From Candidatus Eisenbacteria bacterium RBG_16_71_46 (GTDB lineage: Bacteria > Eisenbacteria > RBG-16-71-46), in assembly GCA_001780165.1 (NCBI GenBank), contig MFFQ01000037.1, positions 167,416 to 231,415 on the forward strand: DNA of 64,000 bases. The letters are read 5' to 3'. The position numbers were made by a program, and so were the translations under genes. The first letter of the stretch is position 1. Every line of letters begins with the position of its first letter. The notes under the pieces were generated by a model that saw only the letters and a list, made by a program, of their open reading frames with translations, was not told where the DNA came from and ran no database searches. Of the stretch, positions 1 to 10,742 are shown piece after piece.

Positions 1-239
1 GCGACCTCCGCCGGCAACAGATCGGTGGCGACGTCGTACGCCGCCTCCGCCGGCGGCCGCTCGAGCAGCGCGTCGCGCACCGAGCCGCCGACGAGGTATG
101 CTTGCGCACCGCCGGACCTGAGCCGGGCGAGCGCGGCCAGCAGGCTCGCGGGCCACGGGGTTGCGGCGAGCATCTCGCCGGCGCGCTCCGCGGTCAGCGG
201 CCGCCGGCGCGCACCGGATCCGCCGGCGGGTGGCGTCAC
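1..239 (-). CDS. cca: CCA tRNA nucleotidyltransferase / poly(A) polymerase family, N-terminal part (truncated by window edge)
   Basis: Reverse complement from a GTG at 239 reads VTPPAGGSGARRRPLTAERAGEMLAATPWPASLLAALARLRSGGAQAYLVGGSVRDALLERPPAEAAYDVATDLLPAEV; the (Y)LVGGSVRDxLL...DxAT motif is typical of the class II CCA-adding/PAP family. Not in the ORF track. Confidence 0.85.
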   Translation of the reverse strand, partial: MTPPAGGSGARRRPLTAERAGEMLAATPWPASLLAALARLRSGGAQAYLVGGSVRDALLERPPAEAAYDVATDLLPAEV

Positions 240-278
240 GAGACGTCGCCGAGGCGTCGGCATCGGGGGTTGGACACC

Positions 279-638
279 ATGCTCCTCCTGCGCAGGACCT
301 TTCTGCTCGCAGCACTGCTGGCCGCGCTCGTCGCCGTTCCGGTCGCCTCGCCCGCCACTCCCGGCGCGCCGCCCGCGCCGGACCGCGCGTGGCGGCGCTG
401 GCAGACCGGTGCGCTGCGCGCCGACCGGCTCCAGCACGCCTCGCTCGCGTTTTCGAGCGGCCTCGCCCTCGGAGTGCTCGCGCGCGAGCCGGCCGCCGCG
501 GCCGGCGGCGCGCTCACCCTGGCCCTCGCCAAGGAGCTGTTCGACGCGCGGCGCAACCGCTTCGATGCCGCCGACCTCGTGGCCGATGCGGCCGGCGCCG
601 CGCTCGCGGCGCTGGCCACCTCGGCGCTGGGCCGCTAG
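279..638 (+). CDS. Small secreted/membrane protein resembling YfiM-like proteins
   Basis: ATG at 279: MLLLRRTFLLAALLAALVAVPVASPA signal-like segment, then LQHASLAFSSGLALGVLA...AKELFDARR...DAADLVADAAGAALAAL. The only convincing + strand gene in the window. Confidence 0.6.
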   Translation: MLLLRRTFLLAALLAALVAVPVASPATPGAPPAPDRAWRRWQTGALRADRLQHASLAFSSGLALGVLAREPAAAAGGALTLALAKELFDARRNRFDAADLVADAAGAALAALATSALGR

Positions 639-663
639 CCCGCCACGAGCGCCGGCTCCCCGG

Positions 664-1080
664 TTAGGGGATGCGCGGCCCCCCGCCGCCGCTGGTGTCG
701 TCCGACGACCCATTCTTGGTGGCGGAACGGAGGGCCGCCGCAACCACGACCGCGGCGACCCCGCCGCCGATCATCCCGGTCCGATACCAGTCCAGGCGGC
801 GGGCCGAGAGCCGCGACACGTCGTCGAGCGGAAACGGCTGCGAGGCATAGAAGTCGGGGACCCCCTCGAGGTCCTGCCGGCGAAACCCGGTCAGGGTGTC
901 CCCGTCGAAGCGGGCGTAGTCGAATTCGTAGACCAGGCCGGTCTTGGTCTCGAGGCGAACGTCCCGGCGTTCCGGGAGGGCGGCGTATTCGCCACGCGGT
1001 ATCTCCCGCAACGATGTGCAGCCGGTCGCCGCCAGCCACGAGCAGCAGGCCGCGATGCCGAGCGCCCGACGTCGATTCAT
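664..1080 (-). CDS. Putative lipoprotein
   Basis: Internal ATG at 1080: MNRRRALGIAACCSWLAATGCTSL, a lipobox-like LAATGC; the listed 219-aa N-terminus is probably an extension. Confidence 0.65.
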   Translation of the reverse strand: MNRRRALGIAACCSWLAATGCTSLREIPRGEYAALPERRDVRLETKTGLVYEFDYARFDGDTLTGFRRQDLEGVPDFYASQPFPLDDVSRLSARRLDWYRTGMIGGGVAAVVVAAALRSATKNGSSDDTSGGGGPRIP

Positions 1081-1210
1081 GGAGCCATGTCCTCCCCCGG
1101 TCGATGGACCCGGTGCACCAGCGCCGCGGAAAGCATAACGCAAACGTCGCGAGAGCGAGCCCCATCCCGGGCGGGGGGGGCGCGGCGCCGGGGCGCCGGC
1201 GGGCAGAGGC

Positions 1211-1549
1211 TCAGTGCCAGTAGAGCACGCGCCCGCAGGACTCGCACAGGGTGAGCGTTCCGCGGGTGCGGGGTGAGGCGGACGTGGGCAGCGTGATGTA
1301 GCAGCCCAGGCAGACCCGGTCACGGACCGCCGCCAGGCCGCGGCCGTAGCGCTGGAGCGCGCGGCCGTAGGACCCGAGCCAGCGGGCGTCGAGCTGCGCC
1401 AGCAGGCGCATGCGGGATCGTTCGATCGCGGCGACGTCTCCCGGCCCGAAGCCGAGCCGTCGCAACCGCGCTGTCAGTTCCGGATCGCGCGCTTCCTCGA
1501 GCAGCAGGTCGAGGTCGTGGAGCTGCAACAGATGGCGCGTCTCGCTCAT
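1211..1549 (-). CDS. Small C4-type zinc-ribbon protein
   Basis: 112 aa with CLGC...CESC (two CxxC); 4-bp overlap with the upstream EIIA gene. Confidence 0.65.
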   Translation of the reverse strand: MSETRHLLQLHDLDLLLEEARDPELTARLRRLGFGPGDVAAIERSRMRLLAQLDARWLGSYGRALQRYGRGLAAVRDRVCLGCYITLPTSASPRTRGTLTLCESCGRVLYWH

Positions 1550-2013
1550 GCCACCACCTCCCGCAGCACCGCCGCCACCGCGTCGAAGCTCTCCGCCTCG
1601 AGCAGCTTCTGTCGGTTGCGCTGCAGTCGCGTCGCCCCCACCACGCGGGCGACGAAGTCCAGGTGGCCCTCGGCCGGGACCTCGGCCGGCGAGAGCGCGA
1701 GCAGCACCAGCGTGACCGGTTGGGGGTCACCCGGGGTCCACGCCAGGCCGCGCCGCGAGCGCGCGACCACGAGATGCGGCTCGCTCACCGAGAGCGAGCG
1801 CGCATGCGGGACGGCCACCCCCTTGCCCACGGCGGTGGAGCCGGCGCGCTCGCGCAGCACCAGGGTTTCGCGCAACAACTCGGGCAGGCGCACCGCACCC
1901 GCAAGGTGCGCGCGCGCGATCATCTCGCCGAGTACGGATTCCTTGCGCCTGGTTCTGAGATCGGGAACGAAGAGCGAGGGGTCGAGAACCGAAGCGAGTA
2001 ACGAAGTCGACAT
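1546..2013 (-). CDS. PTS EIIA (fructose/nitrogen type) domain protein
   Basis: 155 aa; LLRETLVLRERAGSTAVGKGVAVPHARS matches the EIIA-2 active-site His region (xGVAxPHAR). Confidence 0.85.
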   Translation of the reverse strand: MSTSLLASVLDPSLFVPDLRTRRKESVLGEMIARAHLAGAVRLPELLRETLVLRERAGSTAVGKGVAVPHARSLSVSEPHLVVARSRRGLAWTPGDPQPVTLVLLALSPAEVPAEGHLDFVARVVGATRLQRNRQKLLEAESFDAVAAVLREVVA

Positions 2014-2062
2014 GAGGGCCAGCTGCCTCCGTGGGTAGCCTAACAGACTCCGGCGCCCGGTC

Positions 2063-2626
2063 CTAGCCCGGGGTGTCCCCCTGGGGCTGCGGCGGCCGGG
2101 CCGCGCGCGCCTGGAGCAGGCGGGCCGCGACCCAGGCGCAGGCCACGCCGATCGCGGCGCCGATCAGCACGTCGCTCAGGTAGTGGCGGTCGAGGTAGAT
2201 CCGCGACACGGCCACGACCGCCGCCCCGGCCCACAGCCCCGGCGCGGCGGGCCGGTAGCGCCGGGCGAGCACCCAGGCCAGCGCGAAGGCGTTCGCGGCG
2301 TGGCTCGACGGGAAGGACGAATTGGAGCGCTTGCGCTCGCCGTCCGGCCGCGTGCGGTTGACCGTCCACTTGAGCGCCTCGACCGCGACGTTGGTGGGCA
2401 CCAGTGCCGCGAGGGCGAGCCTGGCGGTGGCCGGGCCTGCCGCCGGATCGAAGATCGCCACCGCCAGCAGGGCGCCCAGCACGATCACCGGGCGCCCGAT
2501 CCTGGTGGCCGCGTGCATCGGCGCCTCGAGACCGGGTCGGCGGGCCGATTGGACCGCCCGCTGCACCACCCCGTCGAGGCTCTCCACGGGAGCCAGCAAG
2601 GCGAGGACCAAGAACAGGGTCTTCAC
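2063..2626 (-). CDS. PAP2 family phosphatase
   Basis: GTG at 2626; KWTVNRTRPDGE...NSSFPSSHAANAFALAW...SRIYLDRHYLSDVLIGAAIG carries the KX6RP, PSGH-like (PSSH) and SRX5HX3D motifs. Confidence 0.85.
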   Translation of the reverse strand: MKTLFLVLALLAPVESLDGVVQRAVQSARRPGLEAPMHAATRIGRPVIVLGALLAVAIFDPAAGPATARLALAALVPTNVAVEALKWTVNRTRPDGERKRSNSSFPSSHAANAFALAWVLARRYRPAAPGLWAGAAVVAVSRIYLDRHYLSDVLIGAAIGVACAWVAARLLQARAARPPQPQGDTPG

Positions 2627-4887
2627 GGCTGCTCCCGCACCGGGTCGAGGTCGTCCAGAGGGATCCAGCCGGTGACCCCGCGTCCGGCTCTCACCCGGGC
2701 GCGGTCCATCCCGCGCTCGAGCACCGTGACGACCTGTCCCGCCTCGAGCTCGAGGCCGGGGCCCTCGAGCGTGGTCGCCACCCTCACCACCTCGCGGTCC
2801 GGGTGCGCGGCGAGCCAGGCCTGGAGCGGGTAGACCGCGGAGGCGGCGATCGCGAGCGCCACCAGGCCGAGCGCCGGCGTCCGTCGCGGCCACGCCAGGC
2901 CCGCGCCCGCGCCCAGGGCGAGGGCCAGGATCGCCCACTCCAGGCGGCGCAGCGGCAGCCGCGCCGTTCCCGGCCCGGCGAGCCCGCCCGCCTCGCGCAC
3001 GCGCTCGCGCACCCAGGCCAGCGCCGGGTCGCGCGGTTCCCCCAGCTCCCCGCGCAGCACCCAGACCGCCGCCGGGCCCGCGGCGCCGGCATTCACTTCG
3101 ACCCACGCGAGCCGGGCGGCCAGGGCCGGGCTGCGCGCGCCTTCGCGCCACAGGGCGAGCCAGCCCGCGCGCGCCCGGTCCACGTGTCCGGCGCGCGCGG
3201 CATCGTCGGCGGCCCGCGCTCGAAGCGCCCCGCGCTCCTCGCCGCCATGGGGCCCGAGCAGGACGGCGAGCGCCACGGCGGCTGCCCCGAGTCCCCCGGC
3301 GCCCAGGCGCAGCGGCCAGCGCGGTCGGGCGGCCGGGAGCGCCCGCGCAAGCTGCTCCACCACGCGGCGTCGCACCGCGTCCGCCTCGACGCCACCCTTC
3401 CCGTAGCGGGCCGCCGCGATCTCGGCACGGAGGTGGCGGACCGGCATCGCGCGCCGCTCGAGCCAGGCGCTCGCTTCTTCCGCCGCCCGCCAGAAATCGG
3501 GGCCCGCGGCCAGGCCCACGGCACGCAGCCATTCACGCTGTCGCGCGCGCTCGGCCTGGTCCGCCGGCGCGCGTCCGGCCGCTCGCCACAGCACGATCGA
3601 CCCGGCGAGCGCCAGCCCCGCCAACGCCCAACCCCAGGGCATCGCGGGGAGCGCCCCGGGTTCGAGGGGATGATCGCTGAAGACCGCCGGAAAACCCTCG
3701 GCCTCGCCGTCCCCGACGCGGATCGCGGGACCGACCTCGAGCGCGATCGGCGGCGGAGCGGCGGTCAGGTAGCGCCGGACCGCGGGATCGAACCACGCCA
3801 CCGGCGGCGCCGCCAGTTCGAGTCGGCCTTGCCGCCGCGCCAACACCGTCCACTGGAAGCGCCGCCGGCCCGCGCCCTCGCCACCCGCCGTCGGCAGGCT
3901 GTCGTCCACCGTGCTCGCGAACACCTCGAAGTCGGCGCTCTCGAGCCGGGGGGCGTGGATCAGCGGCAGGTTGCCGACGCCGCGGAGTTCGAGCCACACC
4001 GTCGCCGGCACGTCGCGCGCGGTGCGATCGCGGTCGGCCCCCCAGGTGACGGAGAACGCCCCGACGGCGCCCTCGAAGCCGGGCGGCGCACCGGCGGGAA
4101 GCGGCCGCACGTTCACCCGCACCGGCTCGCTGCGCAGCGTGAGCTCGCGCCGCGCCGAGCGGCCGCGCAGCCACTGCAGCGGGTCGAGCCCGGCGGTGGC
4201 GAGCGCGAGGTTGGCCACCGCAGGGCCGACCGTGGCGGTCCCCGGCGCCAGCGGGTAGATACGCGAGCGGGTCTCGGTCACCAGCACGCGCTCGCTGCCT
4301 TCGTCGGCGTAGTACGATTCCGGGCGGCTCGCGTCCCCCGCCCAGAAGCCGGGCGTGGACGGTGGCGCGTATTGGGGATCCTCCGCCAGCGGCGCGCGCT
4401 GGACCAGGCGCACCCGCATGGTCACCGCCTGCCCCAGGTAGGGATCACGCGGACTCACGTCCACCGTCAGCGACGCTGGGCCGCTCCCGCTTGGCCCCAC
4501 ACGCCGATCGGCGGCGCCCACGCTCAGGGTGAGCGTCGCGCTCTGGTAGACCTGGCCGCCGACGCGAACCCGGATCGGTCCCAGCGTGAAGCGGCCCGCC
4601 GCCGTAGGACCCAGCTCGTACCGGAAGATCGTCTCGGTGGTGCTGCGCCCGTTGACCCACGAGAAATTCTGGACCCGCCCGCTACCGAGTATCTCGAGGC
4701 CGGGCGGCACGTCGAAGCGTGGATCCGAAATCCCGCCGGCGGCACCCCGCACCACGACCTCGAGCGTCGCGCTCTCGCCCACCGCGAGGGTGCTGCGGTC
4801 CACGCGCGCCTGCACCTCGACCTGCCCCCAGGCGGGAGCGGCACCCGCGAGCCACAGCACCACCAGCCACGCCGGGATCGCGCGCAC
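2623..4887 (-). CDS. BatD-like protein (oxygen tolerance family) with C-terminal SH3-like segment
   Basis: Signal peptide, then VEVQARVDRSTLAVGESATLEVVVRG...PPGLEILGSGRVQNFSWVNGRSTTETIFRYELGPTAAGRFTLGPIRV; C-term VVTVLERGMDRARVRAGRGVTGWIPLDDL. Next to BatA/BatB-type VWA proteins. Confidence 0.8.
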   Translation of the reverse strand: MRAIPAWLVVLWLAGAAPAWGQVEVQARVDRSTLAVGESATLEVVVRGAAGGISDPRFDVPPGLEILGSGRVQNFSWVNGRSTTETIFRYELGPTAAGRFTLGPIRVRVGGQVYQSATLTLSVGAADRRVGPSGSGPASLTVDVSPRDPYLGQAVTMRVRLVQRAPLAEDPQYAPPSTPGFWAGDASRPESYYADEGSERVLVTETRSRIYPLAPGTATVGPAVANLALATAGLDPLQWLRGRSARRELTLRSEPVRVNVRPLPAGAPPGFEGAVGAFSVTWGADRDRTARDVPATVWLELRGVGNLPLIHAPRLESADFEVFASTVDDSLPTAGGEGAGRRRFQWTVLARRQGRLELAAPPVAWFDPAVRRYLTAAPPPIALEVGPAIRVGDGEAEGFPAVFSDHPLEPGALPAMPWGWALAGLALAGSIVLWRAAGRAPADQAERARQREWLRAVGLAAGPDFWRAAEEASAWLERRAMPVRHLRAEIAAARYGKGGVEADAVRRRVVEQLARALPAARPRWPLRLGAGGLGAAAVALAVLLGPHGGEERGALRARAADDAARAGHVDRARAGWLALWREGARSPALAARLAWVEVNAGAAGPAAVWVLRGELGEPRDPALAWVRERVREAGGLAGPGTARLPLRRLEWAILALALGAGAGLAWPRRTPALGLVALAIAASAVYPLQAWLAAHPDREVVRVATTLEGPGLELEAGQVVTVLERGMDRARVRAGRGVTGWIPLDDLDPVREQP

Positions 4888-6636
4888 CTACCAGTCCTTC
4901 CCGCGGCGCTCCTGCACCACCTGCACCGGGCGCCGGCGCTGGCGCTCGAGGCGCTGCAGCTCGTCGAGCGCGCCCAGCAGGCGGTCGGCTTGCGCGCGGT
5001 CCATCCCCGGGACGGGCCCCTGCGATGACGTCCGCGGCGGGGTGCCCGTCGTCGGCTGCGGGGAGCCCTGCGGCCCGGTCGGGCCCGGTTGCGAGGGCTG
5101 CGGCGCCTGCCCGCCCCCGCGCCCCTGGTCGCCGCCTCCCCCCTGCTTCGGCTGCGGCGGCCGCTTCGCGGCGTCGCGCTTTTCCTCCTCCTTGCGCCGC
5201 ATCAGCAGCTCGTAGTTCCAGCGCGCGTCCGCGTCGCGCGGCTCACGCTCGAGCGCCCGGCGCAGCTGCTCGAGCGCGGGATCGTACTCGCGCCGCCCGC
5301 CCAGGGCGGTGCCGAGGTTGTAGCCGGCGGCGCGGCCGGCGCGGTCGTCACTCTCCGCCAGGCGGCCCAGCTCGGCCTCGGCGGAATCCACCCCCCCCGC
5401 GAGCAGGCCCGCGGTGGCGCGATTGACCTTCACCGCGGCCGGTCCGCCCCGCTTCAGGCGCAGCGCGTAGAGCGATTCCGCTTCCGTCCAGCGTCCGGCG
5501 CGGAACGCCCGGTCACCCTTCTCCCAGGCGCTCTGGGCCGCCGCCGGCGCCGGCCACATCGCGAGGACCAGCAACGCCGCCGCGGCCGCGGTACCCGCCT
5601 CGGAGTGGAGTGCGGCGCCCGGCTCGCCCGCGTCCTCACGCCGGCGCCGCGTGCGCACCAGGTCGAGCGCGATCAGCAGTGCCGCGAACGCGGCGCACAG
5701 CGGGAAGCGCGCCACCGGGCGTTCCACCAGCCGCTGGCCCCGCCCGGCGCGGGCGACGGTGCCGAGCGCGCCGAGCAGGCGCGGCAGCTCGCCGCCGGGC
5801 CGGCCGGCGGAGAAGTAGCCGCCCCGCGTGCGGCGCGCGATGGTCCGAAGCAGGTCCTCGTCCAGGCGGCTGCGCACCGCGGTGCCCGACTCGTCACGCT
5901 TGATGTCGGTCGCCCGGCCCTGGTCGTCGAGCACCGGCACCACGTCGCCCGCCGGGGTGCCCGCCCCGACCGCGAACACCCGGATGCCCGCCGCTTCGAT
6001 GTCCTGGATCGCCGCCTTCGCCCCCTGCTCCAGGTCCTCGCCGTCGGTCCACAGCACCACCGCCTGCTCCTCGCGCCGCCCGCCGGGCATGACCTTGACG
6101 GCCATGCGCAGCGCCTTGCCGAGATCGGTGCCGGGCTCGCTGATCGAGGCGCTCGACAGCGACTCGAGCGTGAGGCGCACCGCGTTGCGGTCGAGCGTCA
6201 GCGGACAGAGCCGCACCGCATCCCCCGCGAAGGCCACTACACCGATCCGGCTTCCCTCGAGGCGGTCGAGCAGGGCCTGCGCCTCGCGCCGAGCCTCCTC
6301 GAGCCGGCTCGGCGGGACGTCGCGGGCGTCCATGCTGGCGGAGACATCCACCACCAGCACCACGTCCGACCCGGTGGCTCCGCGACGCACGACCTCGTGA
6401 CCCCACTCCGGTCCCGCCGCGCCGATCGCCAGCAGCGCCAGCGCGCCGAGCCGCAGGGCGGTGCCGATCCGGCGCTGGCCGGGTCGCCGCTGGGCCAGCA
6501 GCGGATGGCGCGGCCGCACGCCGACCAGGCGCTCGAGCGCCCGCTCGGCGCGACGGGCGGCGACCCAGGCGAGCCACGCGAGCAGCGGCAGCGCGAGGAG
6601 GGCCGAGAGCAGGCGCGGATCGGAGAAGGTCACCAT
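4888..6636 (-). CDS. BatB-type VWA membrane protein fused to BatC-like TPR domain
   Basis: VWA motif VVLVVDVSASMDARDVPPSR in the first half; TPR-like KGDRAFRAGRWTEAESLY...YNLGTALGGRREYDPALEQLRRAL and terminal ...GKDW in the second half. Confidence 0.8.
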   Translation of the reverse strand: MVTFSDPRLLSALLALPLLAWLAWVAARRAERALERLVGVRPRHPLLAQRRPGQRRIGTALRLGALALLAIGAAGPEWGHEVVRRGATGSDVVLVVDVSASMDARDVPPSRLEEARREAQALLDRLEGSRIGVVAFAGDAVRLCPLTLDRNAVRLTLESLSSASISEPGTDLGKALRMAVKVMPGGRREEQAVVLWTDGEDLEQGAKAAIQDIEAAGIRVFAVGAGTPAGDVVPVLDDQGRATDIKRDESGTAVRSRLDEDLLRTIARRTRGGYFSAGRPGGELPRLLGALGTVARAGRGQRLVERPVARFPLCAAFAALLIALDLVRTRRRREDAGEPGAALHSEAGTAAAAALLVLAMWPAPAAAQSAWEKGDRAFRAGRWTEAESLYALRLKRGGPAAVKVNRATAGLLAGGVDSAEAELGRLAESDDRAGRAAGYNLGTALGGRREYDPALEQLRRALEREPRDADARWNYELLMRRKEEEKRDAAKRPPQPKQGGGGDQGRGGGQAPQPSQPGPTGPQGSPQPTTGTPPRTSSQGPVPGMDRAQADRLLGALDELQRLERQRRRPVQVVQERRGKDW

Positions 6637-6643
6637 GCGCGCC

Positions 6644-7621
6644 TCACGGCAGCCTCAGGGCCCAGGTGCTGACCGAGACCGCGTAGAGCGCGAGCAGTGC
6701 CGCCGCCAGCGCGAGGAACCGGGGTCCGAGATCACGGTACTCGCGGTACTCGATCGAGCGGATCGGCGCCCGCTCGAGGCGGTCGATCTCCGAGTAGATC
6801 CCGGCGAGCGTCGCCGGGTCCTGCGCCCGGTAGAAGCGCCCGCGGGTGCGCTTCGCGATGTCGCGCAGCGAGGCCTCGTCGACGTCCATCTGCACCATCT
6901 GCACGCGGCGCCCGAGCAGCGGATCGTTCACCGGCACCGGGACCACGCCCCCGCGGCCGACGAGGACCGTGTACACCTTGATGCCGTAGGCGCCGGCCAG
7001 CTCGGCGGCGGTGGCCGGGTCGATCTGACCGCGGTTGTTCTGGCCGTCGGTGAGCAGCACCACCACCTTGCTCGGGGTCTTGCTCTCGCGCAACGCGGCG
7101 ACCGCGGTCCCCAGCCCCATGCCGATGGCGGTACCGTCGTCGGCCAGGCCGAAGTCGAGGCCCTGGAGGAGATCGAGCAGCGCGTCGTGATCGAGAGTGA
7201 GGGGACACTGGAGGAACGCGGTGGCGGCGAACCCGACCACGCCGAGTCGGTCGTGCGGGCGCTGGCGGACGAACTCGCGCGCCGTCTCCTTGGCCACGTA
7301 CAGGCGGTTGTAGGGGCGGAAGTCCTCGGCCGCCATACTGGGCGAGATGTCGATCGCCAGCATGATGTCCACGCCGCGGGTCTCGGTCTCGCTCTGGCGG
7401 ATCCCCTGCTGCGGGCGCGCCAGCACCGCGAGCGTGATGGCGAGCGCGAGCCAGGGCAGCGCGTCCACCACGCGCAGCAGCAGCCCCGAGATCCCGGGCC
7501 GACCCACGCGGCCCTGCGTCCACAGCACCGCCGCCGCGCGCGCCAGCGGCCGCCGCGCCCGCCACGCGAGCAGCGGCAGCACCAGCAGCAGCAGCAACAG
7601 CCACGGTTGCTCCCAGCGCAT
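6644..7621 (-). CDS. BatA-type VWA domain protein
   Basis: Start chosen at ATG 7621 (MRWEQPWLLLLLLVLPLLAW); VDIMLAIDISPSMAAEDF MIDAS motif; 1-bp junction with the upstream gene. Confidence 0.85.
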   Translation of the reverse strand: MRWEQPWLLLLLLVLPLLAWRARRPLARAAAVLWTQGRVGRPGISGLLLRVVDALPWLALAITLAVLARPQQGIRQSETETRGVDIMLAIDISPSMAAEDFRPYNRLYVAKETAREFVRQRPHDRLGVVGFAATAFLQCPLTLDHDALLDLLQGLDFGLADDGTAIGMGLGTAVAALRESKTPSKVVVLLTDGQNNRGQIDPATAAELAGAYGIKVYTVLVGRGGVVPVPVNDPLLGRRVQMVQMDVDEASLRDIAKRTRGRFYRAQDPATLAGIYSEIDRLERAPIRSIEYREYRDLGPRFLALAAALLALYAVSVSTWALRLP

Positions 7622-8583
7622 CAGGCCACCTTCTCGGACGCCACTGCCGCGCGGCGCACCAGGGCCTCGACCGCCTGCTCGGCGCGCTCCGCCTCGTCCA
7701 CGGTCGAGGGGGCGCGGGCGAACTTGACCCGGTCCCAGGCCCGAAGCAGCCCGCCGAGCCGAAGCAGGTCGTCGGCTTCGAGCGCCGCCTCTTCCAGATG
7801 GAGCAGCAGCTCCGGGGTGCTGTCTCCGGGGCGCGGCGCCCGCGTGGTGCGCTCGAGGAAGCGCCGCAGGATCCGCGTGAGGTGGAGCGCGTGCGTGGCG
7901 AAACGTCCCGCCGCGGGGAGCTGGAGCCGGCGCAGCGCCGCCAGCTCCTGCAACGCCTCGGACGCCGGGTCGCGGGGTGCGGCCGCCGGTATCGCCGCGG
8001 GCGCCGCCCGCGGCCGCCGCCGCAGCCACGTCACCAGCGCCGCCACCGCCGCGATCAGCAGCAGCCCGACCAGCACCCAGCGCCACGGCACCCGCTCCCA
8101 CCACGGCGCCCGCAGGGGACCACGCAGCGGGCGGAGATCGGCCGCGGTGTCGCCGGCGGCGATGACGGGGACGATCGTCACCTGCGTCATCGGCAGGCGA
8201 CGAACCGTGGTCGCGCCGTTCTGGGTCAGCTCGAAGCGCAGCCCGGGCACCGACACCACCCCGAGGGCGAACACCTGCAGCGGCACCGCCACCTTGACCG
8301 TGTCGTCGCCGCCCGGAGTGCTCACGCGCTGCGGCTCCGGAGGCCCCCACGTGAACGCGCCGCCCGGCTCGGGCGGCCGCCAGCGCACCCGATCCCCCAC
8401 CGGCACCACCACCCAGCCGCGGTACTCCACGCGCTCGCCGAGCCGCGCGTGACCCGGGGTGGCCGAGACTCCGGCGTGGATCGAGGCGCGGGCGGCCTGA
8501 GCGCGCGCCGCGGGGCTCACCACCGCGGCCGCCCCGACCACGGCCAGCGCCGCGCCGATCGCGGCCCCGCGAACGCGCCTCAC
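7621..8583 (-). CDS. Bat operon membrane protein (BatD/DUF4381-like)
   Basis: GTG at 8583; N-terminal hydrophobic segment, extracytoplasmic region, one TM (WVLVGLLLIAAVAALVTW), cytoplasmic C-terminus; sits between the DUF58 and BatA genes. Confidence 0.6.
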   Translation of the reverse strand: MRRVRGAAIGAALAVVGAAAVVSPAARAQAARASIHAGVSATPGHARLGERVEYRGWVVVPVGDRVRWRPPEPGGAFTWGPPEPQRVSTPGGDDTVKVAVPLQVFALGVVSVPGLRFELTQNGATTVRRLPMTQVTIVPVIAAGDTAADLRPLRGPLRAPWWERVPWRWVLVGLLLIAAVAALVTWLRRRPRAAPAAIPAAAPRDPASEALQELAALRRLQLPAAGRFATHALHLTRILRRFLERTTRAPRPGDSTPELLLHLEEAALEADDLLRLGGLLRAWDRVKFARAPSTVDEAERAEQAVEALVRRAAVASEKVA

Positions 8584-9463
8584 GCCCTCACCCTCCGGCT
8601 GCGGCGCGCGGAAAAGTAGCGCATCAGCACCGGCAGGTACGAACGGTCGGTGAGGATCTCGATCACCGGGCACCGCGCCCGCGACAGCGTGCGCTCCGCG
8701 GCGCGGCGGCGTTCCCGCGAGTCGTCGAGGTACGCCTCGCGCACCCGGCGGCTGCCGGTATTGACCAGGGAGCGGCGCCCGGACTCCAGGTCCTCGAGCT
8801 CGACCCAGCCTACCGCCGGCAACGCCTCGTCACGCGGATCGCGCAGCATCAGCGCGGTGAGGTCGTGGCGCCGCGCGAGGACGTTCCAGTCGCGCGGCAC
8901 CAGGAGGTCCTCGAAGTCCGAGATCCAGAACACCAGGCCGCGGCGTCGCGAGGTGCGGAGCACGAAGCGCGCCGCCTCGCCGAGCCGCGTGCCTCCGGCG
9001 CGCGGCACCACCCCCAGCACGTCGCGCAGCATCCGCAGCAGGTGCGACCGCCCGCGTGCCGGCGGCACGAAGTGCTCCACCCGCTCCCCGGCGAGCACCA
9101 GGCCGACGCGGTCGTTGTTGCGCATCGCGGCGAACCCAAGCACCGCCGTCAGCTCGGCCGCCAGCTCGCGCTTCTCCGCCCCGGCGGTGCCGAAGCGCAT
9201 CGAGCGCGACACGTCCACCACCAGGATCACCGTGAGCTCGCGCTCCTCGACGAAGCGTTTGACGTAGGGCGCTCCGAGCCGCGCGGTGACGTTCCAGTCG
9301 ATGGTGCGCACCTCGTCGCCGGGGACGTAGGGGCGCACCTCCTCGAACTCGATCCCGCGCCCCTTGAACACGCTCTCCGACTGGCCCGCGAACAGGTCCT
9401 GCACCAGGTGGCGGCTGCGGATCTCGAGCCGGCGCACCCGGCCCAGCAGTTCCGTCGTCTGCA

Positions 9464-9464
<1 letters not shown>
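8580..9464 (-). CDS. DUF58 domain protein
   Basis: ATG 9464: LEIRSRHLVQDLFAGQSESVFKGRGIEFEEVRPYVPGDEVRTIDWNVTARLGAPYVKRFVEERELTVILVVDVSRSM, the classic DUF58 signature. Confidence 0.9.
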
Positions 9465-10450
<986 letters not shown>

Positions 10451-10508
10451 CGGTCTTCCCCTCCGGATGGGATGGCAACGAGGTTCCTTCCCGCGAAACC
10501 CGCCCGGC

Positions 10509-10536
10509 AGTATAGCGAAGGCCTCGACGCGGTCCA
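10509..10536 (-). promoter_or_regulatory. Candidate sigma70-type promoter for the moxR-bat cluster
   Basis: Minus strand TGGACC (10531-10536), 16 bp, TATACT (10509-10514), 59 nt upstream of the moxR ATG. Confidence 0.5.
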
Positions 10537-10742
10537 GTCGCCGGGCTGCCGTTCGCGCGGGATCGACCCGGTGACGCGGCGCGGGCTCGAGCGGCGGGAG
10601 TGCCGGGGTCGAAGGCGCGCCGCCGGACGATCGGGGGGTTGGCCCTCGCCGGCCGCGCCGCGCCGGAAAACGTCCCGGGTGCAGCGGACGGCGAATCCGT
10701 CAGGCGGTCGTCAGGTCTGGCGAATGCCCTTCCGGCGGCCTG

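Noticed and set aside
2404-5028. 874-aa + strand ORF
   Set aside because: Antisense to the PAP2 and BatD genes; no recognisable domain.
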